Program-made: the position numbers and the translations under genes
Notes under the pieces: generated by a model
Seen by the model: only the letters and a program-made list of their open reading frames with translations
Told to the model about the DNA's origin: nothing
Database searches by the model: none
Origin: Propionibacteriaceae bacterium
GTDB lineage: Bacteria; Actinomycetota; Actinomycetes; Propionibacteriales; Propionibacteriaceae
NCBI GenBank assembly: GCA_031254155.1
Contig: JAIRVA010000170.1
Span: forward strand, 1-6,621
DNA: 6,621 nt
Direction: 5' to 3'
Part shown: in pieces, positions 1 through 6,077 of the stretch
Numbering within the stretch: position 1 is the stretch's first letter
How the letters are laid out: each line of letters begins with the position of its first letter

Positions 1-164
1 CAGATTGTCCCCACGTCGCGCTCGGTCAGGCCGGGGGCGGGGTGGGTGACCGGGACCGGCGCCGACCGAGTCGTGACGCGGCCGCCCGCCACCTCGAAGA
101 CCGTGGCCTTCGCCACCGAGCCGCCCACGTCAATCGCCAGCAGGCAACCCCCGGTCACGGTCAC
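1..164 (-). CDS. FGGY-family sugar kinase, N-terminal fragment (pentulokinase-like)
   Basis: This is the first 54 codons of a sugar kinase; the rest lies beyond the left edge. The N-terminus reads VTVTGGCLLAIDVGGSVAKA and continues to a PAPGLTERDVGTIW stretch (about residues 42-55). FGGY kinases (hexokinase/actin fold) phosphorylate ketoses such as L-ribulose, xylulose or rhamnulose in the cytoplasm. The glycine-rich DVGGS at about residues 12-16 is the phosphate-1 loop, followed by K19, and the PG..ERD..W block is the usual start of the sugar-binding region. From memory of the families, the GGS loop and PGxxERD block resemble E. coli L-xylulose kinase (LyxK) and XylB more than AraB, whose loop is FGSDS-like and which lacks this block. 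The GTG start overlaps the araA stop as GTGA, with only a weak Shine-Dalgarno upstream, which suggests translational coupling. A second in-frame GTG two codons later is possible. Sugar and phosphorylation position cannot be fixed from this fragment. Confidence 0.85.
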   Translation of the reverse strand, partial: MTVTGGCLLAIDVGGSVAKATVFEVAGGRVTTRSAPVPVTHPAPGLTERDVGTI

Positions 165-1576
165 TCGATGACCCGCAGTTCCACGCCGAAGATGCGGGCG
201 AAATCGACCCAGACCTCGGCCCCGAACTGAGTGGTGATCGCGTCGTGGTGGCCGCCGCCCAGCGCGAGCCAGTCCTCCAGCGCCGGGTAGAAACCGGGCC
301 GCGGTTTCCAGTACGCGCGCGCCGACGGCAGGCAGCGCATCGGCGCCTCCGGGGCGACCACGTCGACGACGTTGGCGACCATCCGGAAGCGTCCGCCCAG
401 GTCGACGATGCCGACGATGACGGCCGCGGCCGGATCGGCGTCGAAGACCAGCCGGACCGGGTCGTCCTTCGGCACGAGGCCAAGCGGGTGGATCTCCAGC
501 CGCGGCCGGGTGGTCGTGAGCGTCTCGGCGATCTCCAGCATGTGCGAGCCGAGGACCCCCTCGCGTCCGGGGACAAGGTTGTACGTGTAGTCCTCCATGA
601 GCGAGGCGCCGCCGGGCAGGCCCTCCCCCATCACAGCGGCGGCCCGGACGAGCAGCGGCGTCTTCCAGTCGCCCTCCGGGCCGTACCCGTACCCCTGCGC
701 CATGAGCCGTTGCGCCGCGAAACCGGGCAACTGCCTAAGCGCCCCCAGGTCCTGGAAGCTGTTGGTCCACGCTCTCGCACCGTGATCATCCAGGAAGGCG
801 CGGATCCCGGCCTCCTGAGCGGCGCCGTCGCGCAGCATCGCGTGCCGCTCACCGCCGGGGCGCAACTCGGGCACGATGTCGTAGCGGTCGGCGTACTCGG
901 CCACCAGGGCATCGATCACGGCCGGGTCCACGGCGTTCACGTAGTCGACGACCTCCGTGATGCCGTAGGCGTCCACCTCGGCGCCGAAGGTGATCTGCAG
1001 GCCGACCTTGTCCCCGTCGGTGTCCGCCACCTCGCGCATGTTCGCCCCCACGCTGCATATTTTCAGCCGGGCGACGTCGGCCGCGCCCAGGCACGCCCGC
1101 GCCCACATCCCGATCTTGTGGCCGACCGCGGGGTCGGACGTGTGGCCGACGACGATCTTGCGCGCCACGCCGAGCCGGGTCAGGATGTACCCGAACTCGC
1201 GGTCACCGTGCGCCGACTGGTTCAGGTTCATGAAGTCCTGGTCGAGCGTGGCAAAAGGCAGCTCCCGGCCCGCCTGGGTGTGCAGGTGGAGCAGCGGTTT
1301 CGCGAGCTGTTTCAGCCCGGCGATCCACAGCTTCGCCGGCGAAAACGTGTGCATCCAGCAGATCAGGCCGACGCACTCATCGTCGCTATTCGCCGCCAGC
1401 ACGAGGCGGCGGATCGCGTCCGCCTCCGTGACGACCGGCTGCCAGACGATGTCGACCGGGATCTCGCCGCTCGCGTTGAGCCGGGCGACGACGGCCTGCG
1501 ATTGCCGGGCGACCTCGGCCAGCGTCTCCGGGCCGTACAGCGATTGACTGCCGGTCAAGAACCAGATGTGTCCCAT
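161..1576 (-). CDS. araA: L-arabinose isomerase
   Basis: Cytoplasmic Mn2+-dependent L-arabinose isomerase (EC 5.3.1.4) converts L-arabinose to L-ribulose; many members also turn D-galactose into D-tagatose. The 471-residue protein is complete and slightly shorter than the 500-residue E. coli enzyme. Family blocks are clear: FLTGSQSLYGPETL (6-19), CWMHTFSPAKLWI (73-85), LHTQ (98-101), DFMNLNQSAHGDREFG (114-129), YGPEGDWKT (298-306), MEDYTYN (327-333), LGSHMLE (342-348) and GGHH (441-444). The expected metal/catalytic residues are present: Glu301, Glu328, His345 and one of His443/His444, matching E. coli Glu306, Glu333, and the two histidines near 350 and 450. The ATG start is preceded by a purine-rich ribosome binding site (AAAGGAA, 1582-1588) 5 bases upstream. 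It is the middle gene of an operon: the aldolase stop is 17 bases upstream, and the kinase start overlaps its own TGA. Identity is very secure; the in vivo substrate (arabinose or galactose) is inferred. Confidence 0.96.
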   Translation of the reverse strand: MGHIWFLTGSQSLYGPETLAEVARQSQAVVARLNASGEIPVDIVWQPVVTEADAIRRLVLAANSDDECVGLICWMHTFSPAKLWIAGLKQLAKPLLHLHTQAGRELPFATLDQDFMNLNQSAHGDREFGYILTRLGVARKIVVGHTSDPAVGHKIGMWARACLGAADVARLKICSVGANMREVADTDGDKVGLQITFGAEVDAYGITEVVDYVNAVDPAVIDALVAEYADRYDIVPELRPGGERHAMLRDGAAQEAGIRAFLDDHGARAWTNSFQDLGALRQLPGFAAQRLMAQGYGYGPEGDWKTPLLVRAAAVMGEGLPGGASLMEDYTYNLVPGREGVLGSHMLEIAETLTTTRPRLEIHPLGLVPKDDPVRLVFDADPAAAVIVGIVDLGGRFRMVANVVDVVAPEAPMRCLPSARAYWKPRPGFYPALEDWLALGGGHHDAITTQFGAEVWVDFARIFGVELRVIE

Positions 1577-1593
1577 GGGTGTTCCTTTCCTTG

Positions 1594-2586
1594 TCAGTAC
1601 CAGATGTCGAGGTACCGTGCCACGATCGACTGCATGGCCTGACCGACGATGTGCTGGCGCCAGGCGGTGGTGAAATACGCGATGTCAGCCCGCCCGGTGA
1701 CGGGGGCGGCGGGCCCCAGCAGCCCGTCCGCCGCGAGTTCCGCCGCGACCGGTCCGGCGACGGCGTCGGCGTGCCCGACCAGCGCGCGCAACAAGACCGG
1801 GCTGGTGTCGCGCTCGAGGGTGGTCCAGATGTTGACCTTGCAAACCCCGTCGGCCCGCAGGGTTTTGAGTTGCGTCACGGGTACGCTGGAGGCCCCGTGG
1901 AGAACCAGTTTGCAGCCGATCCGGGCCGCGATGGCCCGCGCCGCCTCGGGGTGGTACTTGAGGTCGGCGGCCGACGCGCGGTGCTCGGTCCCGAGGTTGG
2001 CCACGACCATGTCCACGCCGGTCCGGGTGACGAACTCTTCCGCCCGTTCCGGGCTCGTGAGTTCCCCGCGTTGGCTGCCGGTGGCGTCCACCACCTCGTC
2101 CGCCGCGCCTTCGACCAGGACATCTGGCTGCCGGGCGACGAATTCGGCCGTCCGGGCGAGGTTCTCCGCCCAGGCCAGCGCCGAGGCATCGAACATGACC
2201 GAGGAGAACCGGCTGAGGTCGCCCGCGAGCCAGACCGCATCCTCGTCAGGCTGGCCGTGGTCGAAGTGGGTGAGCACATCCACGTCCGGGTAGTCCCCGT
2301 CAGCCCGCGCCAAAACCTCGCAGTCCCCCAGGAACAACTCCAGCCCGGTTTGAGGGTTGCCCGACCCGGCGTAATACACCGCCTGCGGGCGGTGGCCGTA
2401 CCGGCCGGTCATCGCGACCGTCACCGGGACCCGGCTCCCGGTCTGCGCGGCCTTCGCCTGGCAGGCACCGAGGATCGCCTCGATGGTGGTCTGGTTCTCG
2501 GCGCAGAACGTCGGTACCACCCACCCCCGTGCCGCCGCGGCGGCGTACACCGCCGTCACCGCCGGCTTGCCCAGAATGATCGCCAT
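1594..2586 (-). CDS. Class II (zinc) ketose-phosphate aldolase homologue
   Basis: This 330-residue protein belongs to the class II fructose-bisphosphate/tagatose-bisphosphate aldolase family (FbaA, GatY, KbaY). These TIM-barrel zinc enzymes split ketose phosphates into DHAP and an aldehyde. Expected elements appear in order: Asn31 region (ENQTTIEA), HFDHG at 107-111 with catalytic Asp109 and zinc ligand His110, VEGAADEV (158-165), GTEH with zinc ligand His202, VLHGASS with zinc ligand His230, and KVNIWT (250-255). The zinc site is therefore intact. Two features are unusual. The phosphate loop is HGASS, closer to the GatY/KbaY HGAS than to the HGGSG of fructose enzymes. Trp254 sits where FbaA has substrate-reading Asp288 and tagatose-type enzymes have Ala. 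As first gene of an operon with araA and an FGGY kinase, it may cleave a phosphorylated pentulose or hexulose from that pathway rather than serve glycolysis. A ribosome binding site (GAAAGGG, 2594-2600) lies 7 bases before the ATG. Family is secure; substrate is unknown. Confidence 0.88.
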   Translation of the reverse strand: MAIILGKPAVTAVYAAAAARGWVVPTFCAENQTTIEAILGACQAKAAQTGSRVPVTVAMTGRYGHRPQAVYYAGSGNPQTGLELFLGDCEVLARADGDYPDVDVLTHFDHGQPDEDAVWLAGDLSRFSSVMFDASALAWAENLARTAEFVARQPDVLVEGAADEVVDATGSQRGELTSPERAEEFVTRTGVDMVVANLGTEHRASAADLKYHPEAARAIAARIGCKLVLHGASSVPVTQLKTLRADGVCKVNIWTTLERDTSPVLLRALVGHADAVAGPVAAELAADGLLGPAAPVTGRADIAYFTTAWRQHIVGQAMQSIVARYLDIWY

Positions 2587-2593
2587 TGGCCCA

Positions 2594-2600
2594 CCCTTTC
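2594..2600 (-). promoter_or_regulatory. Ribosome binding site of the aldolase gene
   Basis: GAAAGGG on the minus strand, 7 bases before the ATG at 2586-2584. It matches the anti-Shine-Dalgarno and fixes the start of the first operon gene. Confidence 0.7.
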
Positions 2601-2603
2601 GTC

Positions 2604-2614
2604 TGTGTCACACA
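2604..2614. promoter_or_regulatory. 11-base palindrome, candidate operator of the sugar operon
   Basis: TGTGTCACACA is a perfect inverted repeat of two 5-base arms around one central base. It lies 18 bases upstream of the aldolase start codon. It overlaps the 3' half of a possible -10 element (TATTGT, minus strand 2617-2612) and the expected transcription start, where a bound repressor would block the operon. Dyad symmetry is seen directly; the operator role is inferred, and no regulator gene lies in the window. Confidence 0.35.
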
Positions 2615-2639
2615 ATACCGCGACTACGCGCAACGTCCG
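2612..2639 (-). promoter_or_regulatory. Possible promoter of the aldolase-araA-kinase operon
   Basis: On the minus strand TATTGT (2617-2612) fits the actinobacterial TANNNT -10 pattern. A weak -35-like CGGACG (2639-2634) lies 16 bases upstream. The predicted transcript would start near 2605, leaving a leader of about 20 bases that contains the ribosome binding site. The -35 match is poor, so the call rests on the -10 and its position. Confidence 0.3.
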
Positions 2640-2655
2640 CCCATTGCCACGGGTG

Positions 2656-2661
2656 TACCAT
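2656..2661 (+). promoter_or_regulatory. -10 element of a probable leaderless promoter for the GNAT gene
   Basis: TACCAT fits TANNNT and ends 8 bases before the ATG at 2670, so transcription would begin at or next to the start codon. No Shine-Dalgarno sequence stands at the usual distance from this ATG. Leaderless mRNAs are common in Actinomycetota. No good -35 is visible. Confidence 0.4.
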
Positions 2662-2669
2662 AAACCATC

Positions 2670-3383
2670 ATGCTGCGAACCGCTGCCCTTGGCTTCCTGG
2701 ATGACGTGGCGTTTTACGCCGACATGATTGACGCGGTCAGGCACGACGCCACGATCCTCGCCGCGGACTCGTCGGGGGTGTTGCTGCGGCTGGGCTCGGG
2801 GACGTACATGCTGGCGGCCGCCGGTCCCGAAGCTGCCCGTACCCTCATCGAGACCATCGACGCCCAGGACTGCGGAGAGCTCGTCGTCCATGACGACGAG
2901 GCGGTGGCGCTGGCGCAAGCCCATCTCGGTTTCCCCCGCGCCGTACCCTGCCTGTCGGCGGCGTATCTCGGCCCCGCCCGGCCGTGCGAGCCCCGGCCGG
3001 ATCTGCGGGTGTCCCCTCTCGGGGCGGAGTGGGCCGGCCTCGTCAGCGCCCACTACGGCACGGACCTGGTCGGGCGGGAGTACGTAGTAGAGCGGCTCGC
3101 CGCCCACGCGGTGTGGGGCGCCTTCCGGGGTGACGAACTCGTGGGCTTCATCGGCCTCCACCCCGAGGGGGCGATGGGGATGCTCGAGGTCGTCCCCGCG
3201 TACCGCCGCCAGGGCATCGCCGCCCACCTGCTCGCCGGTCTCACCAACCGCCAACTCGCGCGGGGCCGGCTCCCGTACGACCACATCATCGTCGGCAACG
3301 TGGCCTCCGAAGCCCTGCAGCGCAAACTGGGGTTCACGATCTCGACCAGGCGGCTCACCTGGGTGACGCCGGCCCGGTCATAG
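2670..3383 (+). CDS. GNAT-family N-acetyltransferase
   Basis: A 237-residue protein with a C-terminal GNAT fold. Motif A, the acetyl-CoA pyrophosphate-binding segment, is LEVVPAYRRQGIAAHLL at 172-188, with the R-x-x-G-x-A type loop at 179-184. Motif B is NVASEALQRKLGF at 210-222, the usual alpha4/beta7 end of these enzymes. The segment around AVWGAFRGDELVGFIGLHPE (147-166) forms the beta2-beta4 strands. The first 110 or so residues are not a recognisable catalytic GNAT domain; they may be a degenerate GNAT half or an acceptor-specificity domain. The enzyme should transfer an acetyl group from acetyl-CoA to an amine, but the acceptor is unknown. It is divergent from the sugar operon across an 83-base region and convergent with nnrD, with which it shares 6 bases at the stops. 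The start is preceded by a -10-like element rather than a ribosome binding site. No signal peptide or membrane segment is evident. Confidence 0.88.
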   Translation: MLRTAALGFLDDVAFYADMIDAVRHDATILAADSSGVLLRLGSGTYMLAAAGPEAARTLIETIDAQDCGELVVHDDEAVALAQAHLGFPRAVPCLSAAYLGPARPCEPRPDLRVSPLGAEWAGLVSAHYGTDLVGREYVVERLAAHAVWGAFRGDELVGFIGLHPEGAMGMLEVVPAYRRQGIAAHLLAGLTNRQLARGRLPYDHIIVGNVASEALQRKLGFTISTRRLTWVTPARS

Positions 3384-4157
3384 GCGGCCGACGAACTCCG
3401 GCAGGCACTCGGCCAGACGGTCAGGGGGGTACGGTCCCACGGTCTGCGTCGACACCCAGGCTTGCAGGCCCGCCGCCAGCAGGCCCGCGGTTTCCGGGTC
3501 ACCGGTCTGGGCGAGCAGCGTACCGGCGACCCCGGCCAGGACGTCGCCCGAGCCGGCGCGGGCCAGCCAGGGCGAACCAGCCTGGATCTCGGTGACCGGT
3601 CCCGCCGGTACGGCGACGAACTGCCGGTGGCCCTTCAGCAGGACGACGGCCCCGCAGCGCCGCGCCGCCTCGAGGGCGCACTCGTGGGGTGCGGCTGCCA
3701 CGTCCGCCCGCGGGACGCCGAGCAGGCGGGCCAGCTCCCCCGCGTGCGGGGTCAGCAGCGAGCCTGCGGGTACCCCGTCGAGAGCCAGGGGCAACGCCCC
3801 GGCGTCGACGACGACTGGCACGCCCGAGCTCGTGACCTGCTGCCAGCGCTCCTGGTTGGCCTGGGTCTCAGCCTCGTCCCAGCCACACCCGGCGACCCAG
3901 GCGCCGACACGGCCCGGCCCCACGGTGACCGACGGCGCGCGGACCAGCAGCGCCGGGGTGGCCGCTGGCGTCCCACAGTAGCGGACGAACCCGGCCCCGG
4001 CGTTCAGCGCTCCGAGAACGGATAACACCGCCGCACCGGGGGACCGCCCCGAGCCGGTCATCACCCCGACGACGCCCCGGGCGTACTTGTCCGCGTCGAC
4101 CGGGAACCGCGGCCACTTCACCAACTGCTGGAAACTGAAGGACAACGTCTTGGGCAT
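3378..4157 (-). CDS. nnrD: ADP-dependent NAD(P)H-hydrate dehydratase
   Basis: Repairs hydrated NADH and NADPH (S-NAD(P)HX) by ADP-driven dehydration (EC 4.2.1.136) in the cytoplasm. The ribokinase-like fold of the YjeF C-terminal domain is clear. Numbering from the ATG at 4157, these are KYARG near 24-28, a glycine/alanine-rich nucleotide segment (SPGAAVLSVLGALNAGAGFV, 39-58), VVVDAGAL (115-122), LTPHAGELARLLG (135-147), VLLKGHRQFVA (172-182) and AGSGDVLAG (201-209) with catalytic Asp205. In many bacteria this domain is fused to the NnrE epimerase domain; here it stands alone, at about 259 residues. An in-frame ATG at 4184 would add 9 residues, but no ribosome binding site precedes it. The ATG at 4157 has a TATTCT -10-like element ending 6 bases upstream, which suits leaderless initiation. 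It lies 45 bases after glmS in the same direction. The acpS gene that often sits between them in actinobacteria is absent. Confidence 0.88.
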   Translation of the reverse strand: MPKTLSFSFQQLVKWPRFPVDADKYARGVVGVMTGSGRSPGAAVLSVLGALNAGAGFVRYCGTPAATPALLVRAPSVTVGPGRVGAWVAGCGWDEAETQANQERWQQVTSSGVPVVVDAGALPLALDGVPAGSLLTPHAGELARLLGVPRADVAAAPHECALEAARRCGAVVLLKGHRQFVAVPAGPVTEIQAGSPWLARAGSGDVLAGVAGTLLAQTGDPETAGLLAAGLQAWVSTQTVGPYPPDRLAECLPEFVGRL

Positions 4158-4163
4158 GACTCC

Positions 4164-4169
4164 AGAATA
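4164..4169 (-). promoter_or_regulatory. -10 element of a possible leaderless nnrD promoter
   Basis: TATTCT on the minus strand matches TANNNT and ends 6 bases before the ATG at 4157. Transcription could thus start on the initiation codon. It could supplement readthrough from glmS. No convincing -35 was found, so this is a position-based inference. Confidence 0.3.
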
Positions 4170-4202
4170 GGCCCTCACTGCCATGACACCGACCGGCTGC
4201 CC

Positions 4203-6038
4203 TTACTCAACGGTTACGGACTTGGCGAGGTTGCGCGGCTGGTCGACGTCGTACCCCTTCTGCGACGCGACCTCGCAGGCGAACACCTGGAGGGGCAGGA
4301 TGGCGAGGACCGGCTGGAACAAGGTGGGCACGCTGGGCAGCGGCAGGTACGTGTCCGCGAAAGCCGCGGCCTCGTCATCGCCCGCCTCGGCCAGGACGAT
4401 GGTACGGGCCCCGCGCGCCCGGACCTCCTGGATGTTCGACACCACCTTGTCGTGCAGTTGGTCGCGCCCGCGCGGCGGTACGACGATGAACACCGGCAGA
4501 CGGTTCTCGACCAGGGCAATCGGGCCGTGCTTGAGTTCGCCGGCCGCGAAACCCTCCGCGTGGACGTACGCGATCTCCTTGAGCTTGAGGGCGCCCTCCA
4601 GGGCGACCGGGTACCCGACGTGGCGGCCGAGGAAGAGGTAGACCGGTTCGCGTAGCAGGTCGCGGGCGAGGGTGAGGGTGAGTCCGAGGTCGTCCAAGAC
4701 CGCCTGCATCTTGGCCGGCAGCGCCTCCAACTCCTCGACCAATTCCGCGATCTCGTCGCCGAACTTCGTCCCCCGGACCTGCGCGAGGTACAACCCCAGC
4801 AGGTAGCAGGCGATCAACTGCGTGGTGAAGCCCTTGGTGGAGGCGACACCGATCTCGGGCCCGGCGTGGGTGTAGATCACCGCGTCCGACTCGCGCGGGA
4901 TCGTGGCCCCGTTGGTGTTGCAGATGCTGATCACCTTGGCGTGCTGCTCGCGGGCGTGGCGGGTGGCCATGAGGGTGTCGGCCGTCTCCCCGGACTGCGA
5001 GATCGTCACGACGAGCGTGGTGGGAGTGATGACAGGATCGCGGTAGCGGAACTCCGAGGCGATCTCGACCTCGACGGGGAGCCGGGTCCAGTGTTCGATC
5101 GCGTACTTCGCGATGAGACCGGCGTGATAAGCCGTCCCACAAGCCACGACGACGATCTTGTCGACCAGGCGCAGCTGGGCCGGGTCGATCCGGGTCTCGT
5201 CCAGGGCCAGCTCGCCGCGGGCCGTGATCCGGCCGAGCAGGGTGTCGGCGACCGCCTTGGGCTGTTCGAAGATCTCCTTGCGCATGAACCAGTCGTAACC
5301 GCCCTTCTCGGCAGCGGCGAGGTCCCAGTCGATGTGGTACGCGCGGGTCGTGCCGGGCGTACCGTCGAACCCCGTCACCGTGTGGGTAGTGGCCGTGATC
5401 TCGACGATCTGGTCCTGGCCGAGTTCCACGGCCTCGCGGGTGTACTCGATGAAGCTCGCCACGTCGGACGCCAGGAACCGCTCGCCATCGCCCACCCCGA
5501 TGACGAGGGGCGAATTGCGGCGGGCGGCCACCACGGTACCGGGGGTGTTGGCGTCGATGGCGACCAGGGTGAACGTCCCTTCCAGCCGGGCGACCACCTC
5601 ACGCATGGCTTCGACGAGGGTACGCCCGCCGACGACCGCCCGCTCCAGCAGGTGAGCCGCCACTTCGGAGTCCGTCTCCGAGCGGAACTCGGCGCCCGCC
5701 AGCTCAGCCCGCAGCGCGTCGGCGTTCTCGATGATCCCGTTGTGGACGAGGGCGACGCGGCCGGCCGGCCCGAGATGGGGGTGGGCGTTCGCGTCCGTCG
5801 GCCCCCCGTGGGTCGCCCAGCGAGTGTGCCCGATGCCGAGGTGGGCCTCCCCGATCGGGTGGGTTTGGAGCTGTCGTTCCAGGTTGGCCAGTTTCCCGGC
5901 CGCCTTCCGTACCTCCAGCCGGTCACCCACGACCGCCAGCCCGGCCGAGTCATACCCGCGGTATTCCATCCGCTTCAACCCCGCCATCATTACCGTACCC
6001 GCATCGCGGTGCCCCGCATACCCAATGATTCCGCACAC
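4203..6038 (-). CDS. glmS: Glutamine--fructose-6-phosphate aminotransferase (isomerizing)
   Basis: Makes glucosamine 6-phosphate from fructose 6-phosphate and glutamine (EC 2.6.1.16), the first step toward UDP-GlcNAc and peptidoglycan. The 611-residue length matches the family (E. coli 609). The N-terminal class II glutaminase domain starts with nucleophile Cys2 (MCGIIGYAG) and carries HTRWATHG (71-78), HNG (99-101) and ETDSE (121-125). The isomerase half has two SIS domains: ACGTAYHAG (299-307), SQSGETADT (347-355), then EGALKLKEIAYVHAEGF (481-497) with Glu488, and ELKHGP (501-506) with His504. The C-terminal tail PRNLAKSVTVE supplies Lys606, equivalent to the fructose-binding lysine of E. 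coli. The start codon is GTG; it is fixed by the obligatory Cys2. An AAGG about 8 bases upstream is a weak ribosome binding site. It is divergent from coaA and precedes nnrD. No glmS ribozyme is possible in the 81-base upstream region. Confidence 0.97.
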   Translation of the reverse strand: MCGIIGYAGHRDAGTVMMAGLKRMEYRGYDSAGLAVVGDRLEVRKAAGKLANLERQLQTHPIGEAHLGIGHTRWATHGGPTDANAHPHLGPAGRVALVHNGIIENADALRAELAGAEFRSETDSEVAAHLLERAVVGGRTLVEAMREVVARLEGTFTLVAIDANTPGTVVAARRNSPLVIGVGDGERFLASDVASFIEYTREAVELGQDQIVEITATTHTVTGFDGTPGTTRAYHIDWDLAAAEKGGYDWFMRKEIFEQPKAVADTLLGRITARGELALDETRIDPAQLRLVDKIVVVACGTAYHAGLIAKYAIEHWTRLPVEVEIASEFRYRDPVITPTTLVVTISQSGETADTLMATRHAREQHAKVISICNTNGATIPRESDAVIYTHAGPEIGVASTKGFTTQLIACYLLGLYLAQVRGTKFGDEIAELVEELEALPAKMQAVLDDLGLTLTLARDLLREPVYLFLGRHVGYPVALEGALKLKEIAYVHAEGFAAGELKHGPIALVENRLPVFIVVPPRGRDQLHDKVVSNIQEVRARGARTIVLAEAGDDEAAAFADTYLPLPSVPTLFQPVLAILPLQVFACEVASQKGYDVDQPRNLAKSVTVE

Positions 6039-6047
6039 GACTTCTAC

Positions 6048-6077
6048 CTTATCGGACAGTCGTGGTCACTCCGTCAC
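6048..6077 (-). promoter_or_regulatory. Possible glmS promoter
   Basis: On the minus strand a -35-like GTGACG (6077-6072) and -10-like GATAAG (6053-6048) are separated by 18 bases; each matches the sigma-70 consensus at 4 of 6 positions. An alternative -10, TAAGGT (6051-6046), fits TANNNT and ends 7 bases before the GTG, so a leaderless start is also possible. Confidence 0.35.

Noticed and set aside
1..164. Naming the kinase fragment araB
   Set aside because: Neighbourhood suggests it, but the visible N-terminal motifs resemble LyxK/XylB-type kinases more, and most of the protein is missing.
245..1642. Long plus-strand open frame of 465 codons opposite araA
   Set aside because: Its translation is rich in Arg, His, Asp and Val and has no family motif. 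It mirrors a strongly conserved araA, as expected for antisense frames in high-GC DNA.
1594..2586. Assigning this gene as the housekeeping glycolytic fructose-bisphosphate aldolase (fba)
   Set aside because: The operon context with araA and a kinase, the HGASS loop and Trp254 in place of the key Asp argue against the glycolytic role, so no fba symbol was given.
1594..2586. Calling the aldolase AraD (L-ribulose-5-phosphate 4-epimerase)
   Set aside because: AraD belongs to the unrelated class II aldolase/adducin fold; this protein has the TIM-barrel FbaA/GatY zinc motifs.
1579..2727. Plus-strand open frame of 382 codons opposite the aldolase
   Set aside because: Low-complexity Gly/Arg/Pro-rich translation with no recognisable domain. 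It also overlaps the start of the real acetyltransferase gene and the divergent control region.
2556..3284. Minus-strand open frame of 242 codons opposite the acetyltransferase
   Set aside because: No motif is visible, while the plus strand carries clear GNAT motifs; this is a shadow frame.
3352..3370. Hairpin near the end of the acetyltransferase gene as a terminator
   Set aside because: The stem is only about 7 pairs with a bulge, inside coding sequence, and has no T-tract on either side. Such hairpins are common at this GC content.
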